Positions 18,413-27,860 of a stretch of DNA of 64,000 nt are shown here, one piece after another. Below the pieces are notes generated by a model. The model searched no databases and had not been told where the DNA came from. It was given only the letters and a program-made list of their open reading frames with translations. This DNA comes from Alkalicoccobacillus murimartini (GTDB lineage: Bacteria; Bacillota; Bacilli; Bacillales; Bacillaceae_D). Both the position numbers and the translations under genes were made by a program. The stretch is taken from positions 434,001 through 498,000 of the forward strand of contig NZ_JAUSUA010000001.1 of assembly GCF_030813245.1 (NCBI RefSeq), written 5' to 3'. How positions within the stretch are numbered: position 1 is the first letter of the stretch; every line of letters starts with the position of its first letter.

Positions 18413-19292
18413 AGTTGTGTTTGTATGTTTCTAATATGTGAGAAATGAGTTTTTGTGATGTGGCAGTTACATGATGATCTTCGTTCCAACATACGCCAAT
18501 TTTTCTGCGACATTCGGTTGATTGTACAGGGATTTGTACGATTTTATTTTCCTTAGCTTCTGCAATTTTAGGTAATAAAGAAATGCCCAAACCCGAGGCA
18601 ATTAGGCCAGCAATGGTCTGAACTTCTTCCCCTTCAAATGTCACGGTTGGGGAAATGCCAATCGTATGAAAGATTTGATCTGTCGTATGTCTCAGTGAAT
18701 AACCTTCTTTTAAGAAGATAAATGAATCATGCTCAACTTGTTTAAGCTTTACTTCTACTTCATTTGCAAGGGGATGAGATGTGGGAAGGGTAATAAATAA
18801 TTCCTCACTTTTCAAGAGTTCCCAGCGATTTTTTTGTTGTAATGGTACTTCAGATAGTAGGCAAACATCGATCTGTCCAGCATCAATAAGCTTTGTTAAT
18901 GTATGAGAATTATTTTGGACAAGGTTTAATTTAATTTTAGGAAAACGAATCATGAAGGATCGAATGAGCACAGGAATGAAGTCGGGACCTAATGTATGTA
19001 AAAATCCTAGTGTCACTTCACCACTATTTGGGTCTAGCAGTTCGGCTAGCTCTTTTTTTGCCTCGTTTAATTCAAATGTAATCCGATTGACTCTTTCTAA
19101 AAATAACTTGCCGTACTTATTTAAAACGATTGATCGGCCTTTACGATCAAATAAAGGAACACCTAATTCTTCTTCTAAACGTTGAATGGAACGACTTAAT
19201 GCTGGCTGAGAAACAGATAATAATTCGGCCGATTTTGTCATGTGTTCCGTACGGGCTAGTGTCTGAAAATACTCGAAATGATGCCACTCCAC
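18411..19292 (-). CDS. LysR family transcriptional regulator
   Basis: About 293 residues. The N-terminal helix-turn-helix covers residues 2-60 (HFEYFQTLARTEHMTKSAELL, SQPALSRSIQRLEEELG, LFDRKGRSI; read as separate parts). The substrate-binding domain runs from about 90 to the end. GGAGGG lies 7 nt before a GTG at 19292, giving the normal LysR start EWHHFEYF; the ATG at 19307 overlaps the ribosome binding site. It is divergent from an MFS exporter gene with about 70 bp between them, the classic LysR-target arrangement (compare YybE/YybF of B. subtilis). Confidence 0.88.
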   Translation of the reverse strand: MEWHHFEYFQTLARTEHMTKSAELLSVSQPALSRSIQRLEEELGVPLFDRKGRSIVLNKYGKLFLERVNRITFELNEAKKELAELLDPNSGEVTLGFLHTLGPDFIPVLIRSFMIRFPKIKLNLVQNNSHTLTKLIDAGQIDVCLLSEVPLQQKNRWELLKSEELFITLPTSHPLANEVEVKLKQVEHDSFIFLKEGYSLRHTTDQIFHTIGISPTVTFEGEEVQTIAGLIASGLGISLLPKIAEAKENKIVQIPVQSTECRRKIGVCWNEDHHVTATSQKLISHILETYKHN

Positions 19293-19365
19293 AATAAAAC
19301 CCTCCACTCATTCATACCTTTTATGCATTGATTCTATATTTATAATACATTATACAGCATCTGTC

Positions 19366-20643
19366 ATGACTGATAGGATGAATAGGAAGCCAAATAGAAC
19401 AGATGAAGGAATGTTTAATGTGCGAATGAATGATGTTATGAAGGACACACAGTATATAAAAAAAGGGACAAAGCTTTATCATAAAACAAACTTGGCATTT
19501 TTTGTTGCAGGGTTTAACACATTTACCATTTTGTATTGTGTTCAGCCATTACTTCCTACCTTCACTCACCATTATGAGATTAGTCCAACCGTAGCAAGTT
19601 TATCACTTTCTTTGACAACTATTGCACTTGCCATAGCCATGCTTTTTTTTGGCTCACTTTCAGATGCGCTTGGTCGAAAAAAAGTAATGTTATTCTCAAT
19701 GATTGCAGCCTCAATTATTTGTCTCGTCATCCCATTTAGTCCAACGTTTCAATGGTTACTTATTCTAAGAACCATACAAGGGATCGCTCTAGCAGGGTTA
19801 CCTTCAATCGCTATGGCCTATCTTAGTGAAGAAATATCCCCAAAAAGTTTGGGCGCGGCAATGGGTTTATACATCTGTGGAAATGCGTTAGGTTCTACAT
19901 TTGGACGCATGTTTTCAGGAATGGTGTCAGGGGTAGCTGATTGGCAGACTGCTATATTTTTAGTCGGGATCATCAGCCTTATTGCAAGCATCATATTCGG
20001 GCTCTTTTTGCCTCGATCGTCCAATTTCCGCCCTTCTAATCTTGATGTGGGAAGAATGGGTCGTTCATTAAAAGGTCATCTGTTAAATGGTAAGTTAATT
20101 TGTTTATTTATCTTAGGTTTTATCTTACTGGGAACGAATGTAGCCATGTTTAATTACATGAGCTTTACGTTGCTTGAAGAACCGTATTCACTGAGTCAAT
20201 CTGTTGTTAGCTCAATCTTTCTATTTTTTATCCTAGGTATGGTAAGTTCAATTATTGCTGGGAAAATGGTAGACTCTTACGGGAAAAAAAGAACGGTAAT
20301 TATAAGCCTAAGTATTGTTTTAGTAGGGGTAGCCTTAACACTTAGTTCTAATCTACTTTTGAAGTTGGGTGGAACTGCTATATCTGTTTATGGAATTTTT
20401 AGCGGTCATTCAGTGGCTAGCAGTTGGGTCGGCGCAATCGTTAGTCAAAACAAAGCGCAAGCAACCTCTCTATATCTATTCTTTTATTACGCAGGATCAA
20501 GTGTGATTGGTACACTTGGCGGAGTGATATGGTCAACAATAGGATGGAATGGTGTAGTATGGATGAATATACTTTTTATTGTCATTGCTTTCTTCATCAT
20601 GAACATTTTATTTAAGAAGAGTGAAAAAGATGCAGTGGCTTAA
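19366..20643 (+). CDS. MFS transporter (YnfM/YybF-like)
   Basis: Up to 425 residues with twelve helices beginning near residue 45. Motif A is seen as GSLSDALGRKKVM in loop 2-3, with a second copy GKMVDSYGKKRTV in loop 8-9, and PSIAMAYLSEE is on helix 5. This pattern fits the YnfM/AraJ branch of drug or metabolite exporters. The first 40 residues are polar and may not be translated: AAGGA at 19406-19410 would better serve a GTG at 19420, giving about 407 residues. The divergent LysR protein is its probable regulator. Confidence 0.83.
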   Translation: MTDRMNRKPNRTDEGMFNVRMNDVMKDTQYIKKGTKLYHKTNLAFFVAGFNTFTILYCVQPLLPTFTHHYEISPTVASLSLSLTTIALAIAMLFFGSLSDALGRKKVMLFSMIAASIICLVIPFSPTFQWLLILRTIQGIALAGLPSIAMAYLSEEISPKSLGAAMGLYICGNALGSTFGRMFSGMVSGVADWQTAIFLVGIISLIASIIFGLFLPRSSNFRPSNLDVGRMGRSLKGHLLNGKLICLFILGFILLGTNVAMFNYMSFTLLEEPYSLSQSVVSSIFLFFILGMVSSIIAGKMVDSYGKKRTVIISLSIVLVGVALTLSSNLLLKLGGTAISVYGIFSGHSVASSWVGAIVSQNKAQATSLYLFFYYAGSSVIGTLGGVIWSTIGWNGVVWMNILFIVIAFFIMNILFKKSEKDAVA

Positions 20644-20671
20644 ATCGAATTAAAAGATTGGGGTAGATAGA

Positions 20672-21121
20672 ATGAGAATGATCCAAGAGAACAAATCTTC
20701 TAGATCTCTGCTGCAAGACATTCTGACTCGACCACTTTTTGCACACTTATCTACAATGGATGAAGGTGGGCCGCGTGAATCGCCCTTATGGTTTTACTGG
20801 GACGGTGAGTTCATTTGGATGCTGGGGAGTTACCAAACAAATTCCTTTCCAAAACGAATAGAGGCAGAGCCAAGGTGCGCAATTGGCATCGTAGATTTTA
20901 AGGTTGAAACAGGGCTTGTCCATCATGTAGGCTTACGGGGAAAAGCTCATCTTGAGCCTCAGTATGAGAATCTAGTAAAACGATTGTTAAGCAAATATAT
21001 GGGGGAAGTAGAGAGGTGGGATCCTAGATTTCATGCGGTTTTGGGTGACAAAGACTGGATATTTGTCAAATTTTCACCAGAGACCGTTGTGGTTAGGGAT
21101 CAATCGTATTCTCTTCAATAG
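20672..21121 (+). CDS. Pyridoxamine 5'-phosphate oxidase-like FMN-binding protein
   Basis: 149 residues with the split-barrel pattern: FAHLSTMDEGGPRESPLWFYW at the N-terminus, then FIWML, a loop, RCAIGIVDF and GLRGKAHLEP. The family binds FMN or F420-like cofactors and reduces or oxidises small molecules; the substrate is unknown. GGGG about 7 nt ahead of the ATG acts as ribosome binding site. It lies 28 nt after the MFS gene on the same strand and is probably part of that transcript. Confidence 0.78.
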   Translation: MRMIQENKSSRSLLQDILTRPLFAHLSTMDEGGPRESPLWFYWDGEFIWMLGSYQTNSFPKRIEAEPRCAIGIVDFKVETGLVHHVGLRGKAHLEPQYENLVKRLLSKYMGEVERWDPRFHAVLGDKDWIFVKFSPETVVVRDQSYSLQ

Positions 21122-21364
21122 ATGGAGTTAAAAAAAGATACAGACGATGGGTGACTGCAGCCTGATATAACTAAGTTTTTCAGTTTTATATCAGTATGTG
21201 TGATTGTTTAAAATGATATATCCCAATGTGACTTATCACTATCACAGTACTGAAAACCATCAGTTGAGAAGTTTAAAAGATTTTATTGGTATGATTCTTC
21301 TTTATCTCACAACCATTAAAATAATAAAATGACAACAATCATATTGAATAAGGAGCGTTGTATA

Positions 21365-21997
21365 ATGTCATTAGGTTCTAATATTAGCCATAAAAGAAAA
21401 TCACTAAAGTTATCTCAAGAATATGTAGCTGAACAACTGGGGACTAGTCGAAAAGCACTATCAAAATGGGAAACAAATCAATCAGAACCCTCCACGAACA
21501 ATCTAATAAATTTAGCTGAATTATTCGATAGTGATATTAAAGAATTAGTTTCACCTGAGGAATATGTGAATGAAAAAAAAGACGCAGAAAATCAAATAAA
21601 ACAAGATAGAAAAGATATAAACATGCAAATGTCAGCTGCCTTTGGTCGAATACTTATGTTAACTAGCTTTTTGGGTTATATTGGTGCGTTTTCTGATCCT
21701 TCTTCCTATCAACTTCCTAATTGGTATTTAACCATTTGGTGGGGTGGGATATTCTTGATTGGAGCAGTCTTAACATTTATCGGGGCAAGGGATTACTTTA
21801 TTAGAAAATCAGGTCCCAAAAATGTTATATGGCTTGATTTATTATTTGTTTTTTCTTATTTTCTCTATGGACTATTGCCTTTTGAAACTGGTATAAACGG
21901 ATTTATTATAATGTTTTATGGTATTGGAATTTTGAGTATCCAAAATATCAAATTTTTCATACCTACGTGGAGAAAATCAAAGTCATTTATTGAATAA
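21365..21997 (+). CDS. XRE-family regulator with C-terminal membrane domain
   Basis: About 210 residues. The helix-turn-helix spans residues 4-60: ISHKRKSLKLSQEYVAEQL, SRKALSKWETNQSEPS, NLINLAELF (in parts). A linker to about residue 90 is followed by four hydrophobic segments. HTH-membrane fusions of this sort act as membrane-tethered regulators; the signal is unknown. AAGGAG at 21350-21355 lies 9 nt before the ATG at 21365. The 240-nt gap upstream contains only a weak hairpin near 21162-21190. Confidence 0.8.
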   Translation: MSLGSNISHKRKSLKLSQEYVAEQLGTSRKALSKWETNQSEPSTNNLINLAELFDSDIKELVSPEEYVNEKKDAENQIKQDRKDINMQMSAAFGRILMLTSFLGYIGAFSDPSSYQLPNWYLTIWWGGIFLIGAVLTFIGARDYFIRKSGPKNVIWLDLLFVFSYFLYGLLPFETGINGFIIMFYGIGILSIQNIKFFIPTWRKSKSFIE

Positions 21998-22044
21998 TTT
22001 TCCGGGTGGAAAGCTTCTGACAATAAAGGAATATTAGAGCGAAT

Positions 22045-22090
22045 AAAAAGCAATCAGATGAAAGGGGGTGCCTCTCATTTGATTGCTTTT
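22045..22090. terminator. Bidirectional terminator
   Basis: A-rich AAAAGCAATCA within 22045-22061 pairs with TGATTGCTTTT within 22075-22090, with T-tracts on both strands. It separates the XRE-membrane gene from the convergent acetyltransferase gene. Confidence 0.85.
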
Positions 22091-22104
22091 ATTGTTGTGA
22101 AATC

Positions 22105-23325
22105 TTAAAAATAATCCGAGAACCAAGGTTCATTATCAGGAATAATTCGTTCCAAATACTGAATGGTTTCTTCTGAGGCAGTGAGTCGGCCAACTTCTTT
22201 TAAATTGGATGCGCGTTTGTAATTAAGTAACATGGTGCATAGCGTTTGAACATCTAGTTCAATCACATGATGCTGGGTTTTATCAGCTTCAGAAATATCT
22301 TTAGTTGTATTCCATTCAAATGAGAAGGTTCCATTATTCCACTCTAGCATAGGGTCAGTGAGGTGAATCGTTAAGCCTTCATCAACTTGTTTAGTAAAAG
22401 GAAAATCTAATAGAAATTGCTTTGCATCAACTAATCTCGCCATATAATAAGGTGAGATTTTTTCTTCAATTTCACCATCATCTAAGAAAAAGGATAGCGG
22501 TTCATTTTGAAAAATTTTACCTTCAACATAATAGACCATTGAAAAATGGGCACCAATAAAGTTCCAAAGACCTCTACGTGCATCTTCGTTGTTAAAGATC
22601 ATCTCACGAACATAAAACGTTTCATTCTCAACCTTGTAGTACATATAGCCAGTAGGACGGTGTGCTTCGTCATAATAAACACACGCTGAAAGATCGTCCC
22701 GTTCCCAACGGAAATGTTCATCCCACGCAAGTTCATTTCGAATCATCGCAGCATTTTCTTTTTTTGAGAAATCCGAGTACGTTTGTTTGATATCTGAGTG
22801 ATCCCACTTTACTCGTTCCATTCTTCCTTTTACTTCATAGGATTTAGGAATCTGTGTATCTCGTACTTTATACGTGATAACATCTGAAATAATTTCCCAG
22901 CCTTTTTTACGATAATAAGGAATGGAGTAAGGGTAGAGGTAGGAGATCGTCTGACCGGATTCTCTCATCTTTTGAAGACTTTGTTTCATTAGATCATTCA
23001 TTAAACCGAGGCCTGCGTACTCTGGATAGGTACCTACACCAGTGACTCCACCCATTTTAAAATTCTTACCATGAATATTGACGCTAAAAGGGTATACAAC
23101 CAGTTGTGAAATCAATTTTTCACCGGAAAACCACCCAAGACCGTCACATTGTTCAAGTACAGGTTTCTTCCAATCATTCGGACTTTGTCCTCTTATTTGA
23201 GCTAAGTCTTGATTAGTTACCTGAAATACATATGTTAATAAATCCGCAGACTGGTCCACGTGCTGGACTCCTATAGGTCGAATATCCAACGATCGCTTAA
23301 TCTCCTGCATTGACATTCTTTTCAC
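22105..23325 (-). CDS. Eis-like GNAT N-acetyltransferase
   Basis: 406 residues, the length of the Eis family. The acetyl-CoA region has MGGVTGVGTYPEYAGLGLMN with the R/Q-x-x-G-x-G/A-like turn, followed by SYLYPYSIPYYRKKGWE, the conserved family block containing the catalytic Tyr. A central second GNAT-like fold and a sterol-carrier-like C-terminal domain follow; the protein ends in Phe, whose carboxylate acts as base in characterised Eis enzymes. Family members acetylate aminoglycosides, lysines or small amines. The start could be GTG at 23325 or ATG at 23316; the purine-rich AAAAAAGGA suits the latter. Confidence 0.82.
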   Translation of the reverse strand: MKRMSMQEIKRSLDIRPIGVQHVDQSADLLTYVFQVTNQDLAQIRGQSPNDWKKPVLEQCDGLGWFSGEKLISQLVVYPFSVNIHGKNFKMGGVTGVGTYPEYAGLGLMNDLMKQSLQKMRESGQTISYLYPYSIPYYRKKGWEIISDVITYKVRDTQIPKSYEVKGRMERVKWDHSDIKQTYSDFSKKENAAMIRNELAWDEHFRWERDDLSACVYYDEAHRPTGYMYYKVENETFYVREMIFNNEDARRGLWNFIGAHFSMVYYVEGKIFQNEPLSFFLDDGEIEEKISPYYMARLVDAKQFLLDFPFTKQVDEGLTIHLTDPMLEWNNGTFSFEWNTTKDISEADKTQHHVIELDVQTLCTMLLNYKRASNLKEVGRLTASEETIQYLERIIPDNEPWFSDYF

Positions 23326-23450
23326 TGTCCTTTTTTATCCGTTTAACCTTAATGTAACACAAGTATATACAAAAACCTATCGTGTTTAAGCGATTTTACT
23401 AGTCAGAGGAAAGGATTTCATACATGTTATTAGCAATTTAGAGTCTAGTC

Positions 23451-23951
23451 TTAATCCGCAGTTTCTGTTTCAGTACCGAGTATAAGCGATGATGTATAGA
23501 TACTATCATCATCTTCATCACTAAAAAGGTGAACTGTGAAGAGCTGAGCTTCTAGTTCTTCATCAACTTCTTCAGGTGGCGAATCAACGAAGCTTTCACT
23601 GCGGAAATCAATTTCTTCACCAATCTCAGATGAACGTTGGTCCAATTCTTCTGAATCCGCAGGGATATGTTCCTTGATTAGATCCATTGCTTCCTCATAT
23701 GTTCGTTCAGGATGATCAGTTGCGGAGAAATTAAGTTGAAGGAATGCAGCTGTGTCTACTACAAATCCTGCAGCTACATATCCGGTTTCATCCGCGTAAG
23801 TGAACATAAATGTATCCTCATCTTCACCTATTTGATTTTCTCCATATTCACTTATAAATTCTTCTTCACTATCTCCAAGGCCTACCATACTGCCTCCACT
23901 ACAAGCGGTTAAAGCAAAAGCTGTCCCAACGATAAATATATACTTCTTCAT
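23451..23951 (-). CDS. Acidic lipoprotein of unknown function
   Basis: 166 residues. A lipoprotein signal peptide (KKYIFIVG... with lipobox LTAC, C17) directs it to the outer face of the membrane. The mature part is strikingly acidic, with runs such as SEEEFISEYGE, EDEDTF and SDEDDD, a trait common in exported proteins of alkaliphiles and halotolerant bacteria. No domain is recognised. TAGGAGG touches the ATG at 23957 and lies 6 nt before the ATG at 23951, so the second is the start. It is monocistronic. Confidence 0.72.
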   Translation of the reverse strand: MKKYIFIVGTAFALTACSGGSMVGLGDSEEEFISEYGENQIGEDEDTFMFTYADETGYVAAGFVVDTAAFLQLNFSATDHPERTYEEAMDLIKEHIPADSEELDQRSSEIGEEIDFRSESFVDSPPEEVDEELEAQLFTVHLFSDEDDDSIYTSSLILGTETETAD

Positions 23952-24183
23952 GCTCATCCTCCTAAAATCTGTTTTATTTATCTTTACCTGTAAAGGGGAG
24001 AGCTCAAACCTTTTTACTGGATAGAAGGAATTGAAATACTAACCAATAAGTATTGATTGAAAAATAATGCATTATCCTAAATTATGATAAAATATTCATA
24101 TATATCTAGATTGATTGAACGAAGAGAGATAGCTACCTCTGTCATTTAGTTATAAAAATCTATCCTTAAATGGAGGTTGTTTA

Positions 24184-24738
24184 ATGAATCATGTTCTTAT
24201 CCTTGGTGGAACCGGTATGCTTCTTAAAGCAACGAAATGGCTAGATGAAAAGGCAGATTCCACTGTTGTTTACGGCAGGCAGATCCATAAAGATCCATGG
24301 TTGCTTCAAAGGTCAAATCAGGATGATGGATTTATTTTTAGTGAACTAGATTATAAAGATATAGGTCACTTAAAGGCGTCTATTCGTGAAGCTATAAGTG
24401 CCAATGGACCGGTTGACTATGTAGTAGCTTGGATACATGGCACAGAGCCGAATGCTTTACATACAATCCTTGCAGAATTGAACATGCTTCAAAATGAGCA
24501 GTATCGTTTATTTCATATAAAGGGTAGTGCCAGTAAGGACCCTAAAGGAATACAAAATAAAATGAACATACCAGAAAATTGCTTATATCGTGACGTTATA
24601 CTGGGTTTTTGCATTGAAGGTCAGCAATCAAGATGGCTGACACATGCTGAAATATCTGCTGGAGTTATTGAAGCCATTGAATTTGATGCTCAGACGAAGG
24701 TCATTGGTACGGTTACACCTTGGGAGAGAAAACCTTAA
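24184..24738 (+). CDS. Short Rossmann-fold (SDR-like) protein
   Basis: 184 residues. The N-terminus HVLILGGTGML gives the NAD(P)-binding GGxGxx loop, followed by a strand ending VVYGR. DYVVAWIHG sits where SDR proteins have NNAG-like segments. The Tyr-x3-Lys catalytic pair is not obvious and the protein is shorter than typical SDRs (about 250). It may be an atypical reductase or a sensor. GGAGG about 8 nt upstream supports the ATG. Four small genes on this strand follow in close order up to 26222. Confidence 0.6.
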   Translation: MNHVLILGGTGMLLKATKWLDEKADSTVVYGRQIHKDPWLLQRSNQDDGFIFSELDYKDIGHLKASIREAISANGPVDYVVAWIHGTEPNALHTILAELNMLQNEQYRLFHIKGSASKDPKGIQNKMNIPENCLYRDVILGFCIEGQQSRWLTHAEISAGVIEAIEFDAQTKVIGTVTPWERKP

Positions 24739-24797
24739 GTCAAAGTAGCTTTGGTTTAAACTGTGAGTGTTAATTTATCCTTCAGGAGCTGAGTCTA

Positions 24798-25118
24798 GTG
24801 GAATGTATATGTAACAGAGATATTTTTAATATAAAAATTGAAGCTGATATAGCGGCGGACCCTTTTTGGTGTAGCCATTGCGGCTGTAATTTAGATATAG
24901 ATGATTTTCCACTCTCACGTTCTCTAAAAAAAGAATTAATTAATTGGGTAACTGAATATGGAAGGTGGTTAGATTGGAGCACAGAAGAGTGGCTTCCTGG
25001 AGGAAAAAAGCTCGAAGTGGAGCATAACAGTTATGGCTTACTCTTAACTGAAAAAGTAAAGAGTGAGCTAGGGGAAGCATATTCCATTCATTTTTCTTCA
25101 TCGAAAATGATTATTTAA
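24798..25118 (+). CDS. Small protein with zinc-ribbon-like cysteines
   Basis: 106 residues starting at a GTG preceded by AGGAG (24784-24788, 9 nt). The N-terminal 35 residues contain CIC and CSHCGC, enough Cys for a small zinc site. The rest is mixed helix and strand with WLDWSTEEWLPGG. I do not recognise the family. Its stop lies inside a hairpin that reaches toward the next gene. Confidence 0.55.
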   Translation: MECICNRDIFNIKIEADIAADPFWCSHCGCNLDIDDFPLSRSLKKELINWVTEYGRWLDWSTEEWLPGGKKLEVEHNSYGLLLTEKVKSELGEAYSIHFSSSKMII

Positions 25119-25128
25119 TTCGATGAAG
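25096..25128. repeat. Inverted repeat overlapping a stop codon
   Basis: CTTCATCGAA at 25096-25105 and TTCGATGAAG at 25119-25128 form a perfect 10-bp stem with a 13-nt loop, spanning the stop codon of the small Cys protein gene. It could be a weak terminator or attenuator; no proper T run follows. Confidence 0.4.
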
Positions 25129-25147
25129 TCTTTAAAAGGGGATTAGA

Positions 25148-25699
25148 ATGATTAATACAATTGATTGTATAACAAGATTTATCTTTGTTGAGACAGACAT
25201 AGGACAAGCCGATGTCATACTTATTCCAGGTGCCGATCACCCGCCGTTAATGGAGAGGGCTTCTGAACTATATCGAAAAGAGTTAGCTCCATTTATTCTC
25301 CCATCAGGTGGTGCCAAGCCCCATGTGAAAATGACAGAGTGGCAATACTTACGAGATATCGGGTTATCACTTGGAATTCCAAAGTCCATTATTTTAAAGG
25401 AAGACCAGGCGCAGCACACTCTAGAAAATGCAGAATTCTCTTGGCAAGTATTAAGAAAAGAAAAGATCTGCCCTAAAAAGGTTATCTTAATTTGTAAAGC
25501 GGGACATTCGCGTCGGGCATTATTGTCGTATCAGGCAGTTTTTCCAAAAGAGACAAAATTTTATATCTCAAGTGTCACTGATCGGTTTGACATTACAAAA
25601 GATAATTGGTATTTATCAGACGTAGGGATCAAACGTGTTATGAGTGAAGTGGAGAAGATAGGTAAGTTTTTTGGGCCGCTTATTTCAGGTATGTACTAA
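25148..25699 (+). CDS. YdcF-like DUF218 protein
   Basis: 183 residues with the DUF218 layout: DVILIPGAD, then LAPFILPSGG, TEWQYLRDIGLSLGIPKSII, QAQHTLENAEFSW and VILICKAGHSRRALLSYQ, the last being the conserved basic motif. Function is unknown; the family has a Rossmann-like fold. It is shorter at the N-terminus than the copy at 10463 and only distantly similar. AAAAGGGG about 8 nt upstream supports the ATG at 25148. No signal peptide is visible. Confidence 0.78.
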   Translation: MINTIDCITRFIFVETDIGQADVILIPGADHPPLMERASELYRKELAPFILPSGGAKPHVKMTEWQYLRDIGLSLGIPKSIILKEDQAQHTLENAEFSWQVLRKEKICPKKVILICKAGHSRRALLSYQAVFPKETKFYISSVTDRFDITKDNWYLSDVGIKRVMSEVEKIGKFFGPLISGMY

Positions 25700-25751
25700 A
25701 AAATTATAATTAACGTTCGAGATTACATATAGAGAAAAGGAGGGTGATCGT

Positions 25752-26222
25752 TTGTCAGCTATTAAATTGTATACGATGTGTATCGTTCAGAATGAAAAGA
25801 ATGAAATTCTCCTTTTAAATCGTCCGGATAATCGTGGATTTCCAGGATACATAGGACCTGGTGGAAAAGTAGATTTCCCAGAGAGTCTCACAGAAGGAGC
25901 TATTCGTGAGGTAAGAGAAGAAACAGGATTGCAGGTCACTAACCTGGAGTATAAAGGGTTGGATGAGCATGTGGATCCAAAAGAGAATGAGAGATATATG
26001 GTGTTTAATTACCTGACAAAAACGTATGAAGGTGAATTATTGGAGTTACCACCAGAGGGTGAACTGCGTTGGGTCTCAATAGAAGAAGCGATGGAGCTAC
26101 CGATGCAGTGGTGGTTTAAGAGAAGATTGCCTTTATTCTTTAAACCAGAAACATTCGAAATCTATTCAAAATATGACAGTGAGTTAAAGCAAGTGCTAGA
26201 ACTTTCAGTTAAGCATACTTAA
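25752..26222 (+). CDS. Nudix hydrolase (8-oxo-dGTP diphosphatase-like)
   Basis: 156 residues. The Nudix box is complete: G-x5-E-x7-RE-x-REETG reading GKVDFPE, SLTEGAI, REVREETG, so the metal-binding glutamates are present. YTMCIVQNEKNEILLLNRP at the N-terminus and WWFKRRLP near the end match MutT-like 8-oxo-dGTP diphosphatases of Bacillus. It would hydrolyse oxidised or other nucleoside diphosphate derivatives. AGGAGG at 25738-25743 lies 8 nt before the TTG start at 25752. Confidence 0.87.
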   Translation: MSAIKLYTMCIVQNEKNEILLLNRPDNRGFPGYIGPGGKVDFPESLTEGAIREVREETGLQVTNLEYKGLDEHVDPKENERYMVFNYLTKTYEGELLELPPEGELRWVSIEEAMELPMQWWFKRRLPLFFKPETFEIYSKYDSELKQVLELSVKHT

Positions 26223-26412
26223 TAATGGGTTACATATAGCTTAGCTTACATGATGCTCAGGTGTTTTTATGTGCGGTAATTTAGAGTGGGATATAAACCC
26301 ATAGTTTTGGTACTATTTAAGTCTGGCTTTCATTCAAAAATTCTCTTATACTGGGCAACGGACTAGTTTTATTTAGGGTCATAGAAAACCGTATTTAGGG
26401 AGTTTTTGTCAC

Positions 26413-27750
26413 GTGTCTAGTAAAGTACCAGCTTCATTTACTGTTGTTATTGGTTTGATGTTATTTGCATTATTTTTTGGTGCAGGGAATTTAATCTTTC
26501 CTGCGATGTTAGGTCAATCAGCGGGTGAGTCTGTTTGGATAGCGAATGCAGGATTTTTGGTTACTGGCGTTGGATTACCTTTGTTAGGTGTCTTAGCCTT
26601 TGGATTTTCGGGGAAAGAGGATCTCCAAGCATTGGCCAGTCGTATTCATCCATTGTTTGCCCTTGTTTTCACACTAATTTTATATTTATCGATAGGTCCT
26701 TTTTTCGCGATTCCAAGGACTGGTGGGGTTTCATTTGAGGTTGGGGTGAAGCCATATTTACCTGATAGTATGGCTAGCTTGGGTTTGTTTGTATTCACAA
26801 TCCTTTTCTTTGCGGTTACGTGTTTGATTTCTCTGAATCCTGATAAAATTATTGATATTGTAGGAAAAATTCTTACACCAATAAAATTAGTGTTTATAGG
26901 AATTTTAGTGATTGTGGCCATTGTGAATCCGCTTGGGAATTTCCAAGCTCCTGTTGGACCATATATAGATCAACCGTTTTTTAAAGGATTTCAAGAAGGC
27001 TATCTAACGATGGATACATTAGCTTCTTTTGTTTTTGGGATTATGATTATTCAGGCTATTAAGCAAAAAGGTGCCAAGACAACGAAACAATTAATGAGTG
27101 TTTGTTTAAAGGCAGCTACGATTGCTGCTGTTATATTGATGGTCTTGTATACCTCTTTTGCTTTTTTAGGTGCTTCCAGTGTCGAGCGAATAGGATATGC
27201 AGATAATGGAGGCACAGTATTAGCTGAGGTTTCTTCCATCTATTTTGGTCAATACGGTGCATTGCTTTTAGGATTAATGATTACGATTGCCTGTTTAACT
27301 ACGAGCGTAGGACTGATCACGTCTTGCTCAACTTATTTCCATAAACTCTTTCCGAAATTATCATATAAATCGTTTGCCATCTTGCTTTCTGCCTTTAGTA
27401 TGGTCGTGGCTAATGTAGGGCTTACACAGTTAATCGCCATTTCAGTTCCTGTGATGACCGTAATTTATCCCGTAGCAATTATATTAATCTTTCTTACCTT
27501 TTTACATCCATTGTTTAAAGGCAGTCGATATGTTTATCAAGGGTCTATTTTGCTTACATTAGTGGTCAGTTTATTTGATGGTCTGAATGAAGCAGGGGTA
27601 ACGATCGCATTTATCCATGAACTATTTGTAAGCTTCTTACCTTTCTACGAGGTTGGACTTGGATGGATTGTTCCAGCTATCATTGGTGGGTGTATTGGAT
27701 ATCTTCTTAGTCTAATGGTGAAAGACCAGCAATCAACCGTAAGTTCATAA
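26413..27750 (+). CDS. brnQ: Branched-chain amino acid transport protein BrnQ
   Basis: 445 residues with twelve helices. The N-terminus is diagnostic of the LIVCS family: GLMLFALFFGAGNLIFPAMLGQ, then SIGPFFAIPRTGGVSFE (in parts). It imports leucine, isoleucine and valine by Na+ or H+ symport. GGGAG about 10 nt upstream supports the GTG at 26413. The 190-nt leader shows no T-box or other recognisable riboswitch. It is the first gene of an amino-acid transport neighbourhood with LysE-type, AzlCD and MocR genes. Confidence 0.93.
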   Translation: MSSKVPASFTVVIGLMLFALFFGAGNLIFPAMLGQSAGESVWIANAGFLVTGVGLPLLGVLAFGFSGKEDLQALASRIHPLFALVFTLILYLSIGPFFAIPRTGGVSFEVGVKPYLPDSMASLGLFVFTILFFAVTCLISLNPDKIIDIVGKILTPIKLVFIGILVIVAIVNPLGNFQAPVGPYIDQPFFKGFQEGYLTMDTLASFVFGIMIIQAIKQKGAKTTKQLMSVCLKAATIAAVILMVLYTSFAFLGASSVERIGYADNGGTVLAEVSSIYFGQYGALLLGLMITIACLTTSVGLITSCSTYFHKLFPKLSYKSFAILLSAFSMVVANVGLTQLIAISVPVMTVIYPVAIILIFLTFLHPLFKGSRYVYQGSILLTLVVSLFDGLNEAGVTIAFIHELFVSFLPFYEVGLGWIVPAIIGGCIGYLLSLMVKDQQSTVSS

Positions 27751-27758
27751 AGATCATT

Positions 27759-27793
27759 AAAAGCTTGTTCCAGTAAAGGGAACAAGCTTTTTT
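27759..27793 (+). terminator. Rho-independent terminator of brnQ
   Basis: AAAAGCTTGTTCC at 27759-27771 pairs with GGAACAAGCTTTT at 27779-27791 and runs into T residues. Confidence 0.9.
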
Positions 27794-27860
27794 GTGGTAG
27801 GGTTTGGAGTGAAGTCATTCAACTGATTTCATTTTTATTAGATATCAAGGGGGGAAATAG

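Noticed and set aside
26223-26412. T-box or amino-acid riboswitch in the brnQ leader
   Set aside because: No T-box sequence, specifier loop or terminator/antiterminator pair is visible.
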